From NCBI GenBank assembly GCA_043754435.1, contig JAYUUS010000142.1, positions 1 to 12,653 of the forward strand: a DNA stretch of 12,653 bases, written 5' to 3'. A program made the position numbers and the translations under genes. Shown piece by piece: positions 1 to 7,159 of the stretch (positions are counted from its first letter, which is position 1; every line of letters starts with the position of its first letter). This DNA is from JANNYA01 sp043754435. Lineage in GTDB: Bacteria > Pseudomonadota > Gammaproteobacteria > Xanthomonadales > SZUA-5. The notes beneath the pieces are model-generated. The model had not been told where the DNA came from. It worked only from the letters and a program-made list of their open reading frames with translations, and did not search any database.

Positions 1-1
1 C

Positions 2-505
2 GAATCCATCGGGCGAACCGACTCTGGAACGCCTATTGGCAGCGAAATCCCGGAAAACAGTTGGATAAAGTCGCCACATCAGTTTGAATCGCACCCGCGC
101 TATACCGGGGAAAATCCGGTCACAAGCATTGCGGAAGCGCTGGAAATTTTGCGCACTCGGCCATTACGCGATTATGCCGTACACGGCTTTGGCCGTATGG
201 CGTGTGTGCTCCCGGAAACCCATGAGCTGATTGGCTTTTGTGGTTTGAAACGGCTGGAAATGTTTAATAACGAAGTCGATATTGGCTATCGTTTTGTTCG
301 CCGCTACTGGGGTTTAGGGTTTGCTAGTGAAAGTGCCGCAGCACTCTATGCGCATGGCAAATGTGAGTTAAAGCTGGCGCGCATTATTGGCGTGGTGATT
401 CCGGAAAATACCGGCTCGGTGCGGGTGCTGGAAAAACTAGGCATGCAGCGCGAAAAGGCGGTGCGTTTGCCTAAAGCTGACTGTGATTTTGATTTGTATG
501 TTTAG
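2..505 (+). CDS. GNAT family N-acetyltransferase (RimJ/RimL-like), 5' end outside window
   Basis: Frame 2 is open from the first bases of the window to a TAG at 503-505, giving about 167 residues of an acetyltransferase whose N-terminus lies upstream. The family transfers acetyl from acetyl-CoA to an amine on a protein N-terminus, antibiotic or small molecule; the substrate cannot be told here. Visible family marks are the YTG turn near the start of the visible part, the strand GELIGFCGLK-like stretch (here HELIGFCGLKRL), the EVDIGYRF strand, the acetyl-CoA pyrophosphate-binding loop RRYWGLGFASE, and the C-terminal PENTGSVRVLEKLGM helix typical of RimJ/RimL proteins. A TTG at 149 could begin a shorter ORF, but residues before it already fit the family (RYTGENPV), so the gene surely starts further left. 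It is followed by a toxin-antitoxin pair; both gene types are common accessory cargo. Confidence 0.88.
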   Translation, partial: ESIGRTDSGTPIGSEIPENSWIKSPHQFESHPRYTGENPVTSIAEALEILRTRPLRDYAVHGFGRMACVLPETHELIGFCGLKRLEMFNNEVDIGYRFVRRYWGLGFASESAAALYAHGKCELKLARIIGVVIPENTGSVRVLEKLGMQREKAVRLPKADCDFDLYV

Positions 506-611
506 TTGGGTCTATCGTAAGCGCTCGCTTCGACAGCTCAGAACTTTGGATTTAAATTGGTAGAGCTGCCCTCGTAAGCTTTAGGGGGAAGTTTCTTCAA
601 AGATTTGGAGC

Positions 612-640
612 TTGAAAATCGTAAAGTGCCACTGTAGTAT
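612..640 (+). promoter_or_regulatory. Sigma70-type promoter of the toxin-antitoxin operon with overlapping palindrome
   Basis: TTGAAA (612-617) and TAGTAT (635-640) are separated by exactly 17 bp, a good sigma70 match. The predicted transcription start, about 7 nt after the -10 box, falls on the ATG at 647, so the mRNA would be leaderless. Between the boxes lies the palindrome AGTG-C-CACT (625-633), and a further CACT (641-644) follows the -10. Phd/YefM antitoxins repress their own operon by binding palindromes over the promoter, so this is a reasonable operator. The promoter is seen directly; the operator role is inference. Confidence 0.6.
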
Positions 641-646
641 CACTTC

Positions 647-904
647 ATGAGAACTGAACTTGTTACCACCTTAAAGCGCCAGGCCACCCAACTTCTCTCC
701 GATCTTGAGCGTAATAAAGAGCCAATTCTTATTACACAGCACGGGCTCCCAAGCGCCTATTTAATAGACGTCGAGAGCTATGAATTGCAGCAACAGCGCA
801 TGTCCATATTAGAAGGCATCGCACGAGGCGAAATGGCAGTGGCCCAAGGCCGCACCGTTTCACACGCCCAAGCCAAAGTCCGCCTTTCCCGATGGCTCAA
901 ATAG
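647..904 (+). CDS. Type II antitoxin, Phd/YefM (prevent-host-death) family
   Basis: This 85-residue protein is the labile antitoxin that binds and neutralises the toxin encoded next to it and represses the operon through its N-terminal DNA-binding fold. The N-terminal half (about 1-50) matches the Phd/YefM pattern: an early helix (LKRQATQLLSDLERNKEP), the strand ILITQHGLPSAYLIDVESYE, then a helical tail (SILEGIARGEMAVAQGRTVSHAQAKVRL) that would wrap the toxin. Length is normal for the family. The ATG at 647 has no Shine-Dalgarno sequence but lies 6 nt after a strong -10 box. The 3' end overlaps the toxin gene by 13 bp in another frame, so the two are translationally coupled. The family assignment is firm; the exact subfamily is not. 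Confidence 0.88.
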   Translation: MRTELVTTLKRQATQLLSDLERNKEPILITQHGLPSAYLIDVESYELQQQRMSILEGIARGEMAVAQGRTVSHAQAKVRLSRWLK

Positions 905-1212
905 TCTGGACTGAGCCAGCCCTGAGCGATCTGGAAGCAATTGCCGATTTCATCGCACTTGAAAATGCCACTGCTGCTGCCGAACTTGTTCAGAGAGTTG
1001 TTCAACATGTTGAGCAACTAACTGTTCATCCAGACAGTGGCAGCAAGCCACTCGAATTAAAACGATCACGCTACAGGCAAATTATCGAACCTCCGTGTCG
1101 AGTCTTCTATCGTCACGATGGTCAACATGTCTACATTTTGTACGTCATGCGCTCCGAACGTCTGCTTCGCAAGAGCATGTTGTTTTCACGTTCTAAGCAG
1201 TCAAACATCTAA
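892..1212 (+). CDS. Type II toxin, RelE/ParE superfamily
   Basis: This 106-residue protein is the toxin partner of the upstream antitoxin. RelE-type members cut mRNA in the ribosome and ParE-type members poison gyrase; which one applies here cannot be decided from sequence. Features seen are the opening strand and helix (IVWTEPALSDLEAIADFIALEN), the helical hairpin typical of ParE (AAAELVQRVVQHVEQLTVHPDSG), and the strand block RQIIEPPCRVFYRHDGQHVYILYVMRSER, whose basic residues match the C-terminal sheet of the fold. The organisation TEPALSDLEAIADFIA favours the ParE/RelE group often annotated as plasmid stabilisation protein. The start ATG (892) lies inside the antitoxin gene without a ribosome-binding site, consistent with coupling. 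The stop codon overlaps an attC-like R'' motif. Confidence 0.87.
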   Translation: MAQIVWTEPALSDLEAIADFIALENATAAAELVQRVVQHVEQLTVHPDSGSKPLELKRSRYRQIIEPPCRVFYRHDGQHVYILYVMRSERLLRKSMLFSRSKQSNI

Positions 1213-1273
1213 CTAATCAAGACGATGACCGAATGTATATTACTTGCGAATCACCTTATTTTAGTCGTTAGGC
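1207..1273 (+). other. Possible attC-like recombination site after the toxin gene
   Basis: ATCTAAC (1207-1213, fits RYYYAAC) overlaps the toxin stop codon, and GTTAGGC (1267-1273, fits GTTRRRY) closes a 67-bp interval. This is the outer-box arrangement and size of integron attC sites, whose R'' box often overlaps the cassette gene's stop. The inner L boxes are poorly complementary and no attC was found between the acetyltransferase and the antitoxin, so this is only a candidate. No integrase is in the window. Confidence 0.22.
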
Positions 1274-1294
1274 ACTAAAGACTATGCACCACAC

Positions 1295-2185
1295 ATGCGG
1301 CTTAGAAAGGCAGTGACCAAAATGCCATGGCAGGCGCGCATAACTTTATCTTTGCTGGGTTTACTAGCATTACTGCCGCTGAGCTGGCTACGTGCTTTTG
1401 GCGTCCTGCTGGGCACTATGATAAGTATTCTGCCGCTTCGTGAATCTTGGGTTACCCGGCAAAATATCCGCTTGTGTTTGCCCAAGCTTGATCACATTGC
1501 AGCCAAACAGCTTGCGCGCAAAAGTTTGCAGCACTTATTGATGAGTGTGTGTGAACTGCCGAAAATTTGGTGCCTGCCTTACCCCAAATTGGCGCGCTTA
1601 ATTGTTGACGTAACGGGTGCGGAAACCTTGAAAAACGCGCTGGCGCTTGGCAAGGGCGTGATTATTGCGGTGCCGCATTTGGGTGCCTGGGAGCTGCTGA
1701 ATTTGTATCTGGCGGAGCAAACGGAACTGGCTGTGCTGTATCGCGCGCCGCGTAAAGCGTGGGTGGAGTCGGTATTGAATGCATCGCGTGGCCGCACCCG
1801 TGCGCTGCCGGTGCGCGCCGAACCGGCAGCGGTGCGCAGCTTGCTGAAACGCCTGCAAAATGGCGGTGTGCTTGGCATTTTGCCGGATCAACAGCCTAAA
1901 CAGGGCGAAGGCGAATTTGCACCCATGTTTGGCATTGACGCCTTCACCATGACATTGCTGCCGAAATTGGCCGTGCGCACGGGTGCTACGGTTTTATTCG
2001 CCTGTGCGGTACGCGTTGCCGGTGGCTTTTGCATCGAGTTGCGCACGGCTGCGCCCAACGTGATCGACGTGCAAACACTCAATGCCAACGTCGAAAACAT
2101 AGTGCAGCCTTGGTTAGCGCAATATCAATGGAGCTATAAACGCTACTCCATGCGCCCGGATGGGCAAGCGCGAATCTATCGCTAG
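1295..2185 (+). CDS. Lipid A biosynthesis acyltransferase, LpxL/HtrB family
   Basis: This 296-residue inner-membrane enzyme belongs to the family that adds a secondary acyl chain from acyl-ACP to lipid A precursors. Residues 16-33 form the single N-terminal membrane anchor. The catalytic HX4E motif is present as H128-LGAW-E133 within AVPHLGAWELL. The conserved block DQQPKQGEGEFAPMFG (from 198) matches the DQxxG/P...FFG motif of the family, and FTMTLLPKLAVRTGA follows as expected. Length matches LpxL/LpxM (about 300). Which acyl position or chain it handles cannot be read from the sequence. The start chosen is ATG 1295; an in-frame ATG at 1322 (residue 10) is a plausible alternative, with AAGG about 11 nt upstream. 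The gene is separated from sdhE by 69 bp containing a promoter, so it is probably monocistronic. Confidence 0.88.
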   Translation: MRLRKAVTKMPWQARITLSLLGLLALLPLSWLRAFGVLLGTMISILPLRESWVTRQNIRLCLPKLDHIAAKQLARKSLQHLLMSVCELPKIWCLPYPKLARLIVDVTGAETLKNALALGKGVIIAVPHLGAWELLNLYLAEQTELAVLYRAPRKAWVESVLNASRGRTRALPVRAEPAAVRSLLKRLQNGGVLGILPDQQPKQGEGEFAPMFGIDAFTMTLLPKLAVRTGATVLFACAVRVAGGFCIELRTAAPNVIDVQTLNANVENIVQPWLAQYQWSYKRYSMRPDGQARIYR

Positions 2186-2216
2186 CCACCATCACTTTCC
2201 CCCTTTGTCAGAATAC

Positions 2217-2248
2217 TTGACACACTTTGCACGCAGCAAAGCTAGAAT
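2217..2248 (+). promoter_or_regulatory. Putative promoter of sdhE-cptA giving a leaderless mRNA
   Basis: TAGAAT (2243-2248) lies exactly 6 nt before the sdhE ATG, as at the antitoxin gene. A perfect TTGACA (2217-2222) lies upstream, but the 20-bp spacer is longer than ideal, so the -35 assignment is uncertain. With the usual start about 7 nt after the -10, transcription would begin at the A of ATG. No Shine-Dalgarno sequence is visible. Confidence 0.4.
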
Positions 2249-2254
2249 CACGCA

Positions 2255-2527
2255 ATGATAAGCCCTGAAAATACAGCCGAATACGCTGAAGTAAAACGAC
2301 TGCGCTGGCAGTGTCGACGCGGGATGCGGGAAATGGATATGCTGCTAGAGCGCTGGCTGAACACGCACTTTGCAGCCGCAAGCACATCCGCTCGCGGTCA
2401 CTTTGCCGGACTGCTGCAAACTGAAGATGATCTTTTGTGGGATTGGTTGATGGGTAAAGGTGCGCCCGCAGACGCGGAGCGTGCCGCATTGATTACGCAA
2501 ATTCGAACAAGCTTCGTGCCTTTGTGA
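2255..2527 (+). CDS. sdhE: FAD assembly factor SdhE (CptB/YgfY, DUF339)
   Basis: This small cytoplasmic protein of 90 residues promotes covalent attachment of FAD to the flavoprotein subunit of succinate dehydrogenase and fumarate reductase. The diagnostic RGMxE motif is present at residues 22-26 (RRGMREMD), followed by the helix MLLERWLNTHF, the acidic TEDDLLWDWLMGKG block, and the PADAE turn, all collinear with E. coli SdhE (88 residues). It is followed by a cptA-like gene with a 4-bp GTGA overlap, the same gene pair as cptBA/sdhE-ygfX in enterobacteria. The ATG at 2255 is the first in frame and is placed 6 nt after a TAGAAT box. Succinate dehydrogenase genes themselves are not in the window. 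Identification is firm. Confidence 0.94.
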   Translation: MISPENTAEYAEVKRLRWQCRRGMREMDMLLERWLNTHFAAASTSARGHFAGLLQTEDDLLWDWLMGKGAPADAERAALITQIRTSFVPL

Positions 2528-2979
2528 AAGCAACGCCGCGCATCGTGATCGAGTTGCTGCCATCACACTGGCAACAGCGCTTGAGCGTTTGCTCCGCACT
2601 GCTTTTGGGCGCTGCAATCGCACTAACCCTACATGATTTAGCGTGGGTGCGATCTTGGTTTTTAGCCGCCGTTTTGGCGGCAATTGCCGCATTAGCTTTT
2701 ATTTTGATCGCACGCAGTCAAAATAAAAAACTGGGTTCGGATAAGCTGCGCTTAATTTTAGCGCACGCTCAACAGCTTTGGATTGGTCAGGAAAACGCGC
2801 CGCCGCTTGATGCACCCTTGCCAGAGTTGAGCAAATTCCAGCGCTACCTTGGCCTTATCTGGATCAGCAACTCGGCTGGCGCACAGGCGCTAATTTGGCC
2901 GGATAGCATCAGCGCTGAGGCGCATCGTCAGCTGCGTGTTTGGCTCGGCATACATGCGCACCGGAAGCCCCAAACCTAA
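2524..2979 (+). CDS. CptA/YgfX family inner-membrane protein
   Basis: This protein of 151 residues belongs to the YgfX/CptA family, encoded next to sdhE. E. coli CptA was reported as a toxin acting on cytoskeletal proteins, though YgfX has also been tied to SdhE function; the role here is open. Two membrane helices are seen at about 20-37 and 44-63, followed by a cytoplasmic domain. That domain contains the family-like segments FQRYLGLIWISNSAGAQAL and LIWPDSISAEAHRQLRVWL. The start is GTG at 2524, inside the sdhE stop codon (GTGA), indicating translational coupling. It converges on thiS, with the two stop codons overlapping (2976-2979). The sequence outside the C-terminal pattern is poorly conserved, as is usual for this family. 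Confidence 0.82.
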   Translation: MKATPRIVIELLPSHWQQRLSVCSALLLGAAIALTLHDLAWVRSWFLAAVLAAIAALAFILIARSQNKKLGSDKLRLILAHAQQLWIGQENAPPLDAPLPELSKFQRYLGLIWISNSAGAQALIWPDSISAEAHRQLRVWLGIHAHRKPQT

Positions 2980-3182
2980 CCGCCGCCAATCGCCTGCACA
3001 ATTTCAAGCTGGTCATTCGCCTCAATACGGGTCAAGCTGTGCGCGCTACGCGGCACAATGGCGCCGTTTCGCTCAATCGCGACGCGCTTTTGCGCATAGC
3101 CAAGATCAGCCAGCAATGCTTCGATGGACGTATCAGCCAATACTGCATGTGGGCTGCCGTTTAAGGTAATGTTTAATAGCAT
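2976..3182 (-). CDS. thiS: Sulfur carrier protein ThiS
   Basis: This ubiquitin-like protein carries sulfur as a C-terminal thiocarboxylate for thiazole formation in thiamine synthesis. From ATG 3182 the product is 68 residues, the usual ThiS size: opening strand MLLNITLNG, the helix TSIEALLADLG, the RVAIERNGAIVPRS segment typical of ThiS, then DQLEIVQAIGGG ending in the required glycines. A longer reading from TTG 3242 adds 20 residues unlike the family and is rejected. ThiG, ThiF and ThiO, the usual neighbours, are absent on both sides; upstream lies the ABC permease and downstream the convergent cptA gene. TATTGT lies 8 nt before the ATG and could serve as a -10. Identification is firm; its regulation is not visible, and no TPP riboswitch was recognised. 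Confidence 0.92.
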   Translation of the reverse strand: MLLNITLNGSPHAVLADTSIEALLADLGYAQKRVAIERNGAIVPRSAHSLTRIEANDQLEIVQAIGGG

Positions 3183-3270
3183 AGGTTTGGACAATATGAC
3201 CGCAGCTGAGCATGCCAGCCGCGTCGCATTTTGAATACTCAAAGTTTGAGAGTGTGTAGGTGATTGGAGC

Positions 3271-4833
3271 TTAATGCGTCTGCCGTCGGCTATAAATCAT
3301 TCCCGCCAGCGACGCCAACACCGCGATCGCAATCTGTAAAGTCAAGGTAGCGCGGGTAGCAACGCCATTGCTGCCAAACCAGTCTAAAAGCGCCACATCC
3401 TGGGCATTGGTGACGATGTAAAGGCCAAATAGAAAGAGCGCTAAAAATGTGCGAGCCGTGCGTGACGTGCGCCCCAGCAAGGAGGCGATAGCACTCAAAC
3501 TCAGCACGCCAAAAATAAGCACCGCCGCGCGTAGCGGCGTTTGCTCAGCCCAGCGTAACGTCGCCACGCTGACGAACAGGAAGCCGAGCAGAGTTGTTGC
3601 CAATAATTGTCGAAAGTAACGCCCGCTAGCACCGCTCACTACACCTGACATCTCCTCCAAATTGGCGTCAAAATCGCGCGTGCTTACACCACTAATCAAA
3701 ATGCCCCAAAATGCCACGCTGGCAAGCACCACCCAAGGCAAGGCGCTAGGCGCAACCAAGGCTGCGGCGGGCAGTGCAAGCAATAACGCGGCAATCGCGG
3801 CCGGTGCGGTCATTAACGTCAAAGTGACTTCCGCGAGCACTCGCCCAAGGCTGCTGGGCAATACGCTTGCTAGACGAAACAGCGGGCGCACCAAGCGGGC
3901 GAGCGGGCGCAATAGGCTATTGAGCCACGCCAAAGGCGAGCGGCGTGCAAGCGCATGGCCCATTTTTACACGATCCGGCGAATAGCGATGGAAAAACAGC
4001 ATTGCCAGCAGAATCGGTGCGCTTGCTAAAAGCGCGCAGACAACGCGCATCAGCACAATCTGTGCGCTCCAAAGCGCGTTTGGCAGGGCAACAATGGGAA
4101 GTGCTGCATTAAATTCACTAACGCCAACCGAGATGGCAGTGGTGCCCAGCACGTGCTGCATTTGCATGATCGCAATTCCCATACCGGAGACATCCAGCAT
4201 AAAAAGCGCTGGAAAATACGCTGTTAATGACGATTGAGTGGCAGCAACCGCTGCAAATTGCAGCATCCATAAAAAAAAATACAGCACATCCCCGGCTTTA
4301 CCCATCAAAAACGGCACGCTATCGAACAACAGTGCTGTGCTGACGCCGAAAAAAACGCATGGCACTAATAAAATGCCATAGGTTTGCAGATATACCAACG
4401 GCTGGATCGGGCCTTCGCCGCGTAGGCCGTGCAAAACCATCGTGGTACACATCAACGCAGCGGTAATGCTCAACAGATACAGCACGCCGCCCAACCACCT
4501 AGCCGCTAAAAACTGCGCATTGGTCACTGAAGTAGCCGCAATCACACTGCCAATGCCGCTGCGCAAGTCTTCACCCACGCGCCCACGTACCAAATAAAAA
4601 CTGCCCAAGCCCAACAGCACGGAGGCTAATGTCGCGCTGCCAAATGCCAACGCGCTGCTGGTGTAGTACACGCGCGCGCTTTTAATCGCCATCAAGGTCA
4701 TGCCATGACGCGGGTCAGGAATCAGCGCCCAAGTAATGACCACGAACGCGGCGAGCGCCACAAACGTGCTGACCCGGCGCAGGCGCAGCCGTAATTCGGT
4801 TTGCACCAATACTTGCAAGATTGCGGTATTCAT
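3271..4833 (-). CDS. ABC-2 type exporter permease
   Basis: This polytopic membrane protein of 520 residues has roughly a dozen hydrophobic segments arranged in two blocks (about 20-290 and 330-515), joined by a basic linker around 295-325 (ARRSPLAWLNSLLRPLARLVRPL). It is the membrane channel partner of the ATPase encoded just upstream: its ATG overlaps the ATPase stop codon by 4 bp (ATGA), so the two are coupled. The length and two-block layout suggest both six-helix halves are fused in one chain, instead of the usual roughly 250-residue ABC-2 subunit that dimerises. No outer-membrane or membrane-fusion partner is encoded nearby. The substrate cannot be deduced; the acyltransferases across the divergent promoter suggest an envelope link, as inference only. 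Confidence 0.8.
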   Translation of the reverse strand: MNTAILQVLVQTELRLRLRRVSTFVALAAFVVITWALIPDPRHGMTLMAIKSARVYYTSSALAFGSATLASVLLGLGSFYLVRGRVGEDLRSGIGSVIAATSVTNAQFLAARWLGGVLYLLSITAALMCTTMVLHGLRGEGPIQPLVYLQTYGILLVPCVFFGVSTALLFDSVPFLMGKAGDVLYFFLWMLQFAAVAATQSSLTAYFPALFMLDVSGMGIAIMQMQHVLGTTAISVGVSEFNAALPIVALPNALWSAQIVLMRVVCALLASAPILLAMLFFHRYSPDRVKMGHALARRSPLAWLNSLLRPLARLVRPLFRLASVLPSSLGRVLAEVTLTLMTAPAAIAALLLALPAAALVAPSALPWVVLASVAFWGILISGVSTRDFDANLEEMSGVVSGASGRYFRQLLATTLLGFLFVSVATLRWAEQTPLRAAVLIFGVLSLSAIASLLGRTSRTARTFLALFLFGLYIVTNAQDVALLDWFGSNGVATRATLTLQIAIAVLASLAGMIYSRRQTH

Positions 4834-5693
4834 GAACCTATCAACGCATAACGCTGAGTCATTAACGCTTCTTCTAAATTGGGCTCAACACTTTGCGCAC
4901 CAGCACACGGTGAAGTCGGGTGCGCGATGCGCACATTCATCACGTCATTCTGACGCTGTGCATGCAAAATTTGCACACTGCCCGCCAAGCTTTCATAGTC
5001 TACAAGTGCCAATTGTGCGGCCCAAATTTGCCCACGCGCCGCCGCAATAATTGCTTCAGGCGTGGCAAATGCCACCAGTTTGCCACTGCGCATAATCGCG
5101 ATTTCACTGGCGATGCTTTCGACATCCGACACAATATGCGTCGAGATAATCACCAGCTTATTGCGGCCAAGTTCGGCTAATAAATTGCGAAAACGCAGGC
5201 GTTCTTCTGGGTCTAAGCCGGCCGTTGGTTCGTCTACCACTAAAATATCGGGATCGTTCAACAGCGCTTGCGCGATACCTAGACGCCTGCGCATACCGCC
5301 GGAAAAGCTAGCGGCTTGGCGATGCGCATGATCTTGCAGGTTGACCAAATCCAGCAGGTGGCGGATTCGTGTTGGATCATTGATGCCTTTGAGTGCTGCG
5401 AAATACTGCATAAATTCCAGCGCACTGAGGTTTTGGTAGACGCCGAAATCCTGCGGTAGAAAGCCCAAACGTGCACGAATCGCCTGCGGATTTTTCGCAA
5501 TATCCTGGCCTTGAAACAAAATTTGCCCGCTGCTCGGCCGACTCAAGGTGGCAATCATCTGCATCAACGTGGTTTTCCCGGCACCATTGTGGCCAATTAG
5601 GCCCAGCACGCCGCTTTTTAAATTCAAGCTGACATCATCGACCGCCGTGACTTTACGATCAAATATTTTTACGACATTGCGGACTTCGAGCAT
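4830..5693 (-). CDS. ABC transporter ATP-binding protein
   Basis: This 287-residue protein is the nucleotide-binding subunit that powers the adjacent permease. All motifs are intact: Walker A GHNGAGKTT (34-42), Q-loop Q81 in FLPQDFGVY, ABC signature SFSGGMRRRLGIAQAL (129-144), Walker B ILVVDEP (150-156), D-loop AGLDPEE, and H-loop H186 (ISTH). The C-terminal portion after about 215 is a short family-specific tail ending with PNLEEALMTQ, common in CcmA/NatA-type export ATPases. Its start ATG 5693 sits next to a TAGAAC hexamer (5704-5699 on the minus strand) with 5 nt between. The first six codons and the promoter are part of a 112-bp repeat found again at 7267-7378. The gene is divergent from the acyltransferase at 5859. 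Confidence 0.93.
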   Translation of the reverse strand: MLEVRNVVKIFDRKVTAVDDVSLNLKSGVLGLIGHNGAGKTTLMQMIATLSRPSSGQILFQGQDIAKNPQAIRARLGFLPQDFGVYQNLSALEFMQYFAALKGINDPTRIRHLLDLVNLQDHAHRQAASFSGGMRRRLGIAQALLNDPDILVVDEPTAGLDPEERLRFRNLLAELGRNKLVIISTHIVSDVESIASEIAIMRSGKLVAFATPEAIIAAARGQIWAAQLALVDYESLAGSVQILHAQRQNDVMNVRIAHPTSPCAGAQSVEPNLEEALMTQRYALIGS

Positions 5694-5787
5694 GTGCAGT
5701 TCTACGAGTGAAGACTTCGTGTAAACCTAATGCAGAATGCGAAACGGCGCATATGGCATTGGACACGGGCAGGACGATCGGCACATC
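5676..5787. repeat. 112-bp direct repeat, copy A (5' end and promoter of the ABC operon)
   Basis: This segment aligns without gaps to 7267-7378 (offset 1591) with 5 mismatches in 112 positions. It covers codons 1-6 of the ATPase gene and about 95 bp of the divergent intergenic region. Weaker similarity continues beyond it to the TAGAAT box before the acyltransferase gene. It contains the short palindrome GAAGACTTC and a CATATG core that could be protein-binding sites. As it contains a gene start, it is most likely the parental copy. Confidence 0.9.
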
Positions 5788-5822
5788 AAATTGGGGATGT
5801 GCGAACTTGCTCTGGATCAGTT

Positions 5823-5828
5823 TAGAAT
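5823..5828 (+). promoter_or_regulatory. Putative -10 box of the acyltransferase gene
   Basis: TAGAAT here lies 36 bp before the TTG start at 5859, and an identical TAGAAT lies 36 bp before the TTG start of the DUF3667 gene at 7500. Both are preceded by a T-G/A-CGAA hexamer at 17-bp spacing (5800-5805 and 7441-7446), a weak -35. Surrounding sequence is recognisably similar, so the element was probably duplicated with repeat A/B. Confidence 0.4.
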
Positions 5829-5858
5829 GATCAGCCTGCATTCTGGCGCGCATCCACT

Positions 5859-6983
5859 TTGACTCACCTTCCTTTTAGCGTCGAAGTCGAACACTCCAAG
5901 CCAGAAAGCCTACGCGTCTGGCACGACGGCCTAGATGTGCTGCGTGGAATTGCCGCGCTTAGCGTCGTTTTGTTTCACTGCATAGGGCTGCTGCCTTGGA
6001 ATGTTGAGGGCACACCCCTGGTTATTTTCAGCGCTGGGTGGATTGGGGTTGACCTGTTTTTTATGATCAGCGGTTATGTAATTTGCGCCTCAGCCCTGCG
6101 ACTAAAGAGTAAGCTGAACTATGCGCAGGCGTTCTGGCGGGCGCGGCTGACGCGCATCGTGCCGCTGTATGTTGTGACCTCGGTGCTGTTCGTTGCCCTA
6201 GTCGATCCCGCATTCCTGCGTGAACGACCCGTGTTGCAGCTGCTCAGCCACCTGTTTTTTGTCCACAACTTGTTTCCTGAGACGGCGCTAAGTTTAAACG
6301 GCGTCACTTGGTCGCTAGGCGTCGAAATGCAGTTCTATTTGCTGGCCTTTCTGTGCGTTCCAAGTTTGGCTCGCATCCGATATGGGTGGCTAATTCCATC
6401 CTATCTACTGCTGCTGCTTGGCGTGCTGGGTTATCGCTATGGTGCGTGGCATTGGCTGCGCTCTATCAATGCTTCAGAGGCAATGATTAGCCATGCGCTT
6501 TCGCAGGTTCCGGCGCTGTTAGATAGCTTTGCGCTTGGCGCGCTCATGCGTCTTTTTGGCATACCTTCACCTAATCGCACGCGCAGCATGGTGTTTGCAC
6601 TGCTCGCGCTCGCCATATTTGCTCTGATCTATCTAGTGTATGCGAACTACTCTACGCGATATTGGAGTTTGTGGCCGATGGCGGTGCTGTTGCGAAGCTT
6701 AATTGCGCTATGTGCCGCGTGTGCGCTGCAGGCCGCGCTCTATGCACGTCATCAGTTTAATCACGCTTGGCGACCTGCCATACGCCTTGGTCAGCTCAGC
6801 TATGGAATCTATTTGTGGCATTTAATCGTGCTGCAACTTGTACAAAAACATACGCCACTGACCGGAACCAAGGCTGTGCTGATGATCCTTCTGCTAACTT
6901 GGTTACTTTCTGAACTTAGCCTAAAATTGGTGGAACGGCCCGCTATGTCTTGGGGGCGTATGCCCGCAAAGCCGAATGCGTAG
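5859..6983 (+). CDS. Acyltransferase-3 family integral membrane protein (OafA-like)
   Basis: This 374-residue membrane acyltransferase belongs to the family that O-acetylates or O-acylates sugars of lipopolysaccharide, peptidoglycan or exopolysaccharide in the inner membrane. Family marks are GLDVLRGIAALSVVLFH with the conserved H40, GWIGVDLFFMISGYVI (60-75), the FWRARLTRIVPLY motif (92-104), WSLGVEMQFYLL (151-162), GQLSYGIYLWH (311-321) and a terminal LVERP. About ten membrane helices are visible. No C-terminal SGNH esterase domain is attached, so it is the short form. The only start before the conserved N-terminus is TTG 5859; there is no ATG in the frame after the stop at 5823 and no Shine-Dalgarno sequence, so the exact start is uncertain. 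The gene is intact, unlike the two related fragments downstream. The acceptor is unknown. Confidence 0.87.
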   Translation: MTHLPFSVEVEHSKPESLRVWHDGLDVLRGIAALSVVLFHCIGLLPWNVEGTPLVIFSAGWIGVDLFFMISGYVICASALRLKSKLNYAQAFWRARLTRIVPLYVVTSVLFVALVDPAFLRERPVLQLLSHLFFVHNLFPETALSLNGVTWSLGVEMQFYLLAFLCVPSLARIRYGWLIPSYLLLLLGVLGYRYGAWHWLRSINASEAMISHALSQVPALLDSFALGALMRLFGIPSPNRTRSMVFALLALAIFALIYLVYANYSTRYWSLWPMAVLLRSLIALCAACALQAALYARHQFNHAWRPAIRLGQLSYGIYLWHLIVLQLVQKHTPLTGTKAVLMILLLTWLLSELSLKLVERPAMSWGRMPAKPNA

Positions 6984-7046
6984 CGCTATGTTCGCTATAC
7001 TTTTCGGCCAAAATTTAACGTGTTGGCGCAAAGTCAGTCATTTTCT

Positions 7047-7159
7047 ATGAGCAATCGACTGCCGACAGTAGAAGCTTTGCGCGCCTTTGGTGCGATTTCG
7101 GTGCTTTGGATGCACTGCATTTGGCTCGGGCTGTGGAATTTTCCGCGTGGCCTTGGCGC
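7047..7159 (+). repeat. 113-bp direct repeat, copy 1 (acyltransferase 5' end)
   Basis: This matches 8473-8585 without gaps, with 6 mismatches in 113 bp; several are at third codon positions. Weaker similarity with small indels continues upstream of both ATGs (GTGTTG followed by GCAAA, then ATTTT before ATG). The match ends at GGCGC, where the second copy has suffered a deletion. Confidence 0.88.

Noticed and set aside
149..505. Acetyltransferase starting at TTG 149
   Set aside because: Conserved family sequence extends upstream in the same open frame to the window edge, so the start is further left.
519..530. Small inverted repeat AAGCG-CT-CGCTT after the acetyltransferase gene
   Set aside because: The loop is too small and no T-run follows, so it is not convincing as a terminator.
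778..1017. Minus-strand ORF across the toxin-antitoxin pair
   Set aside because: It lies opposite two well-supported coding frames and shows no family features.
1579..2100. Several minus-strand ORFs inside the lipid A acyltransferase gene
   Set aside because: They are mirror frames of a clear enzyme gene, and their composition is that expected of shadows.
3183..3242. N-terminal extension of ThiS from TTG 3242
   Set aside because: The added residues do not fit ThiS, and the ATG at 3182 gives a product of standard length.
3662..3985. Plus-strand ORF of 107 codons
   Set aside because: It is antisense within the ABC permease gene, has low-complexity Ala/Arg-rich composition and resembles no family.
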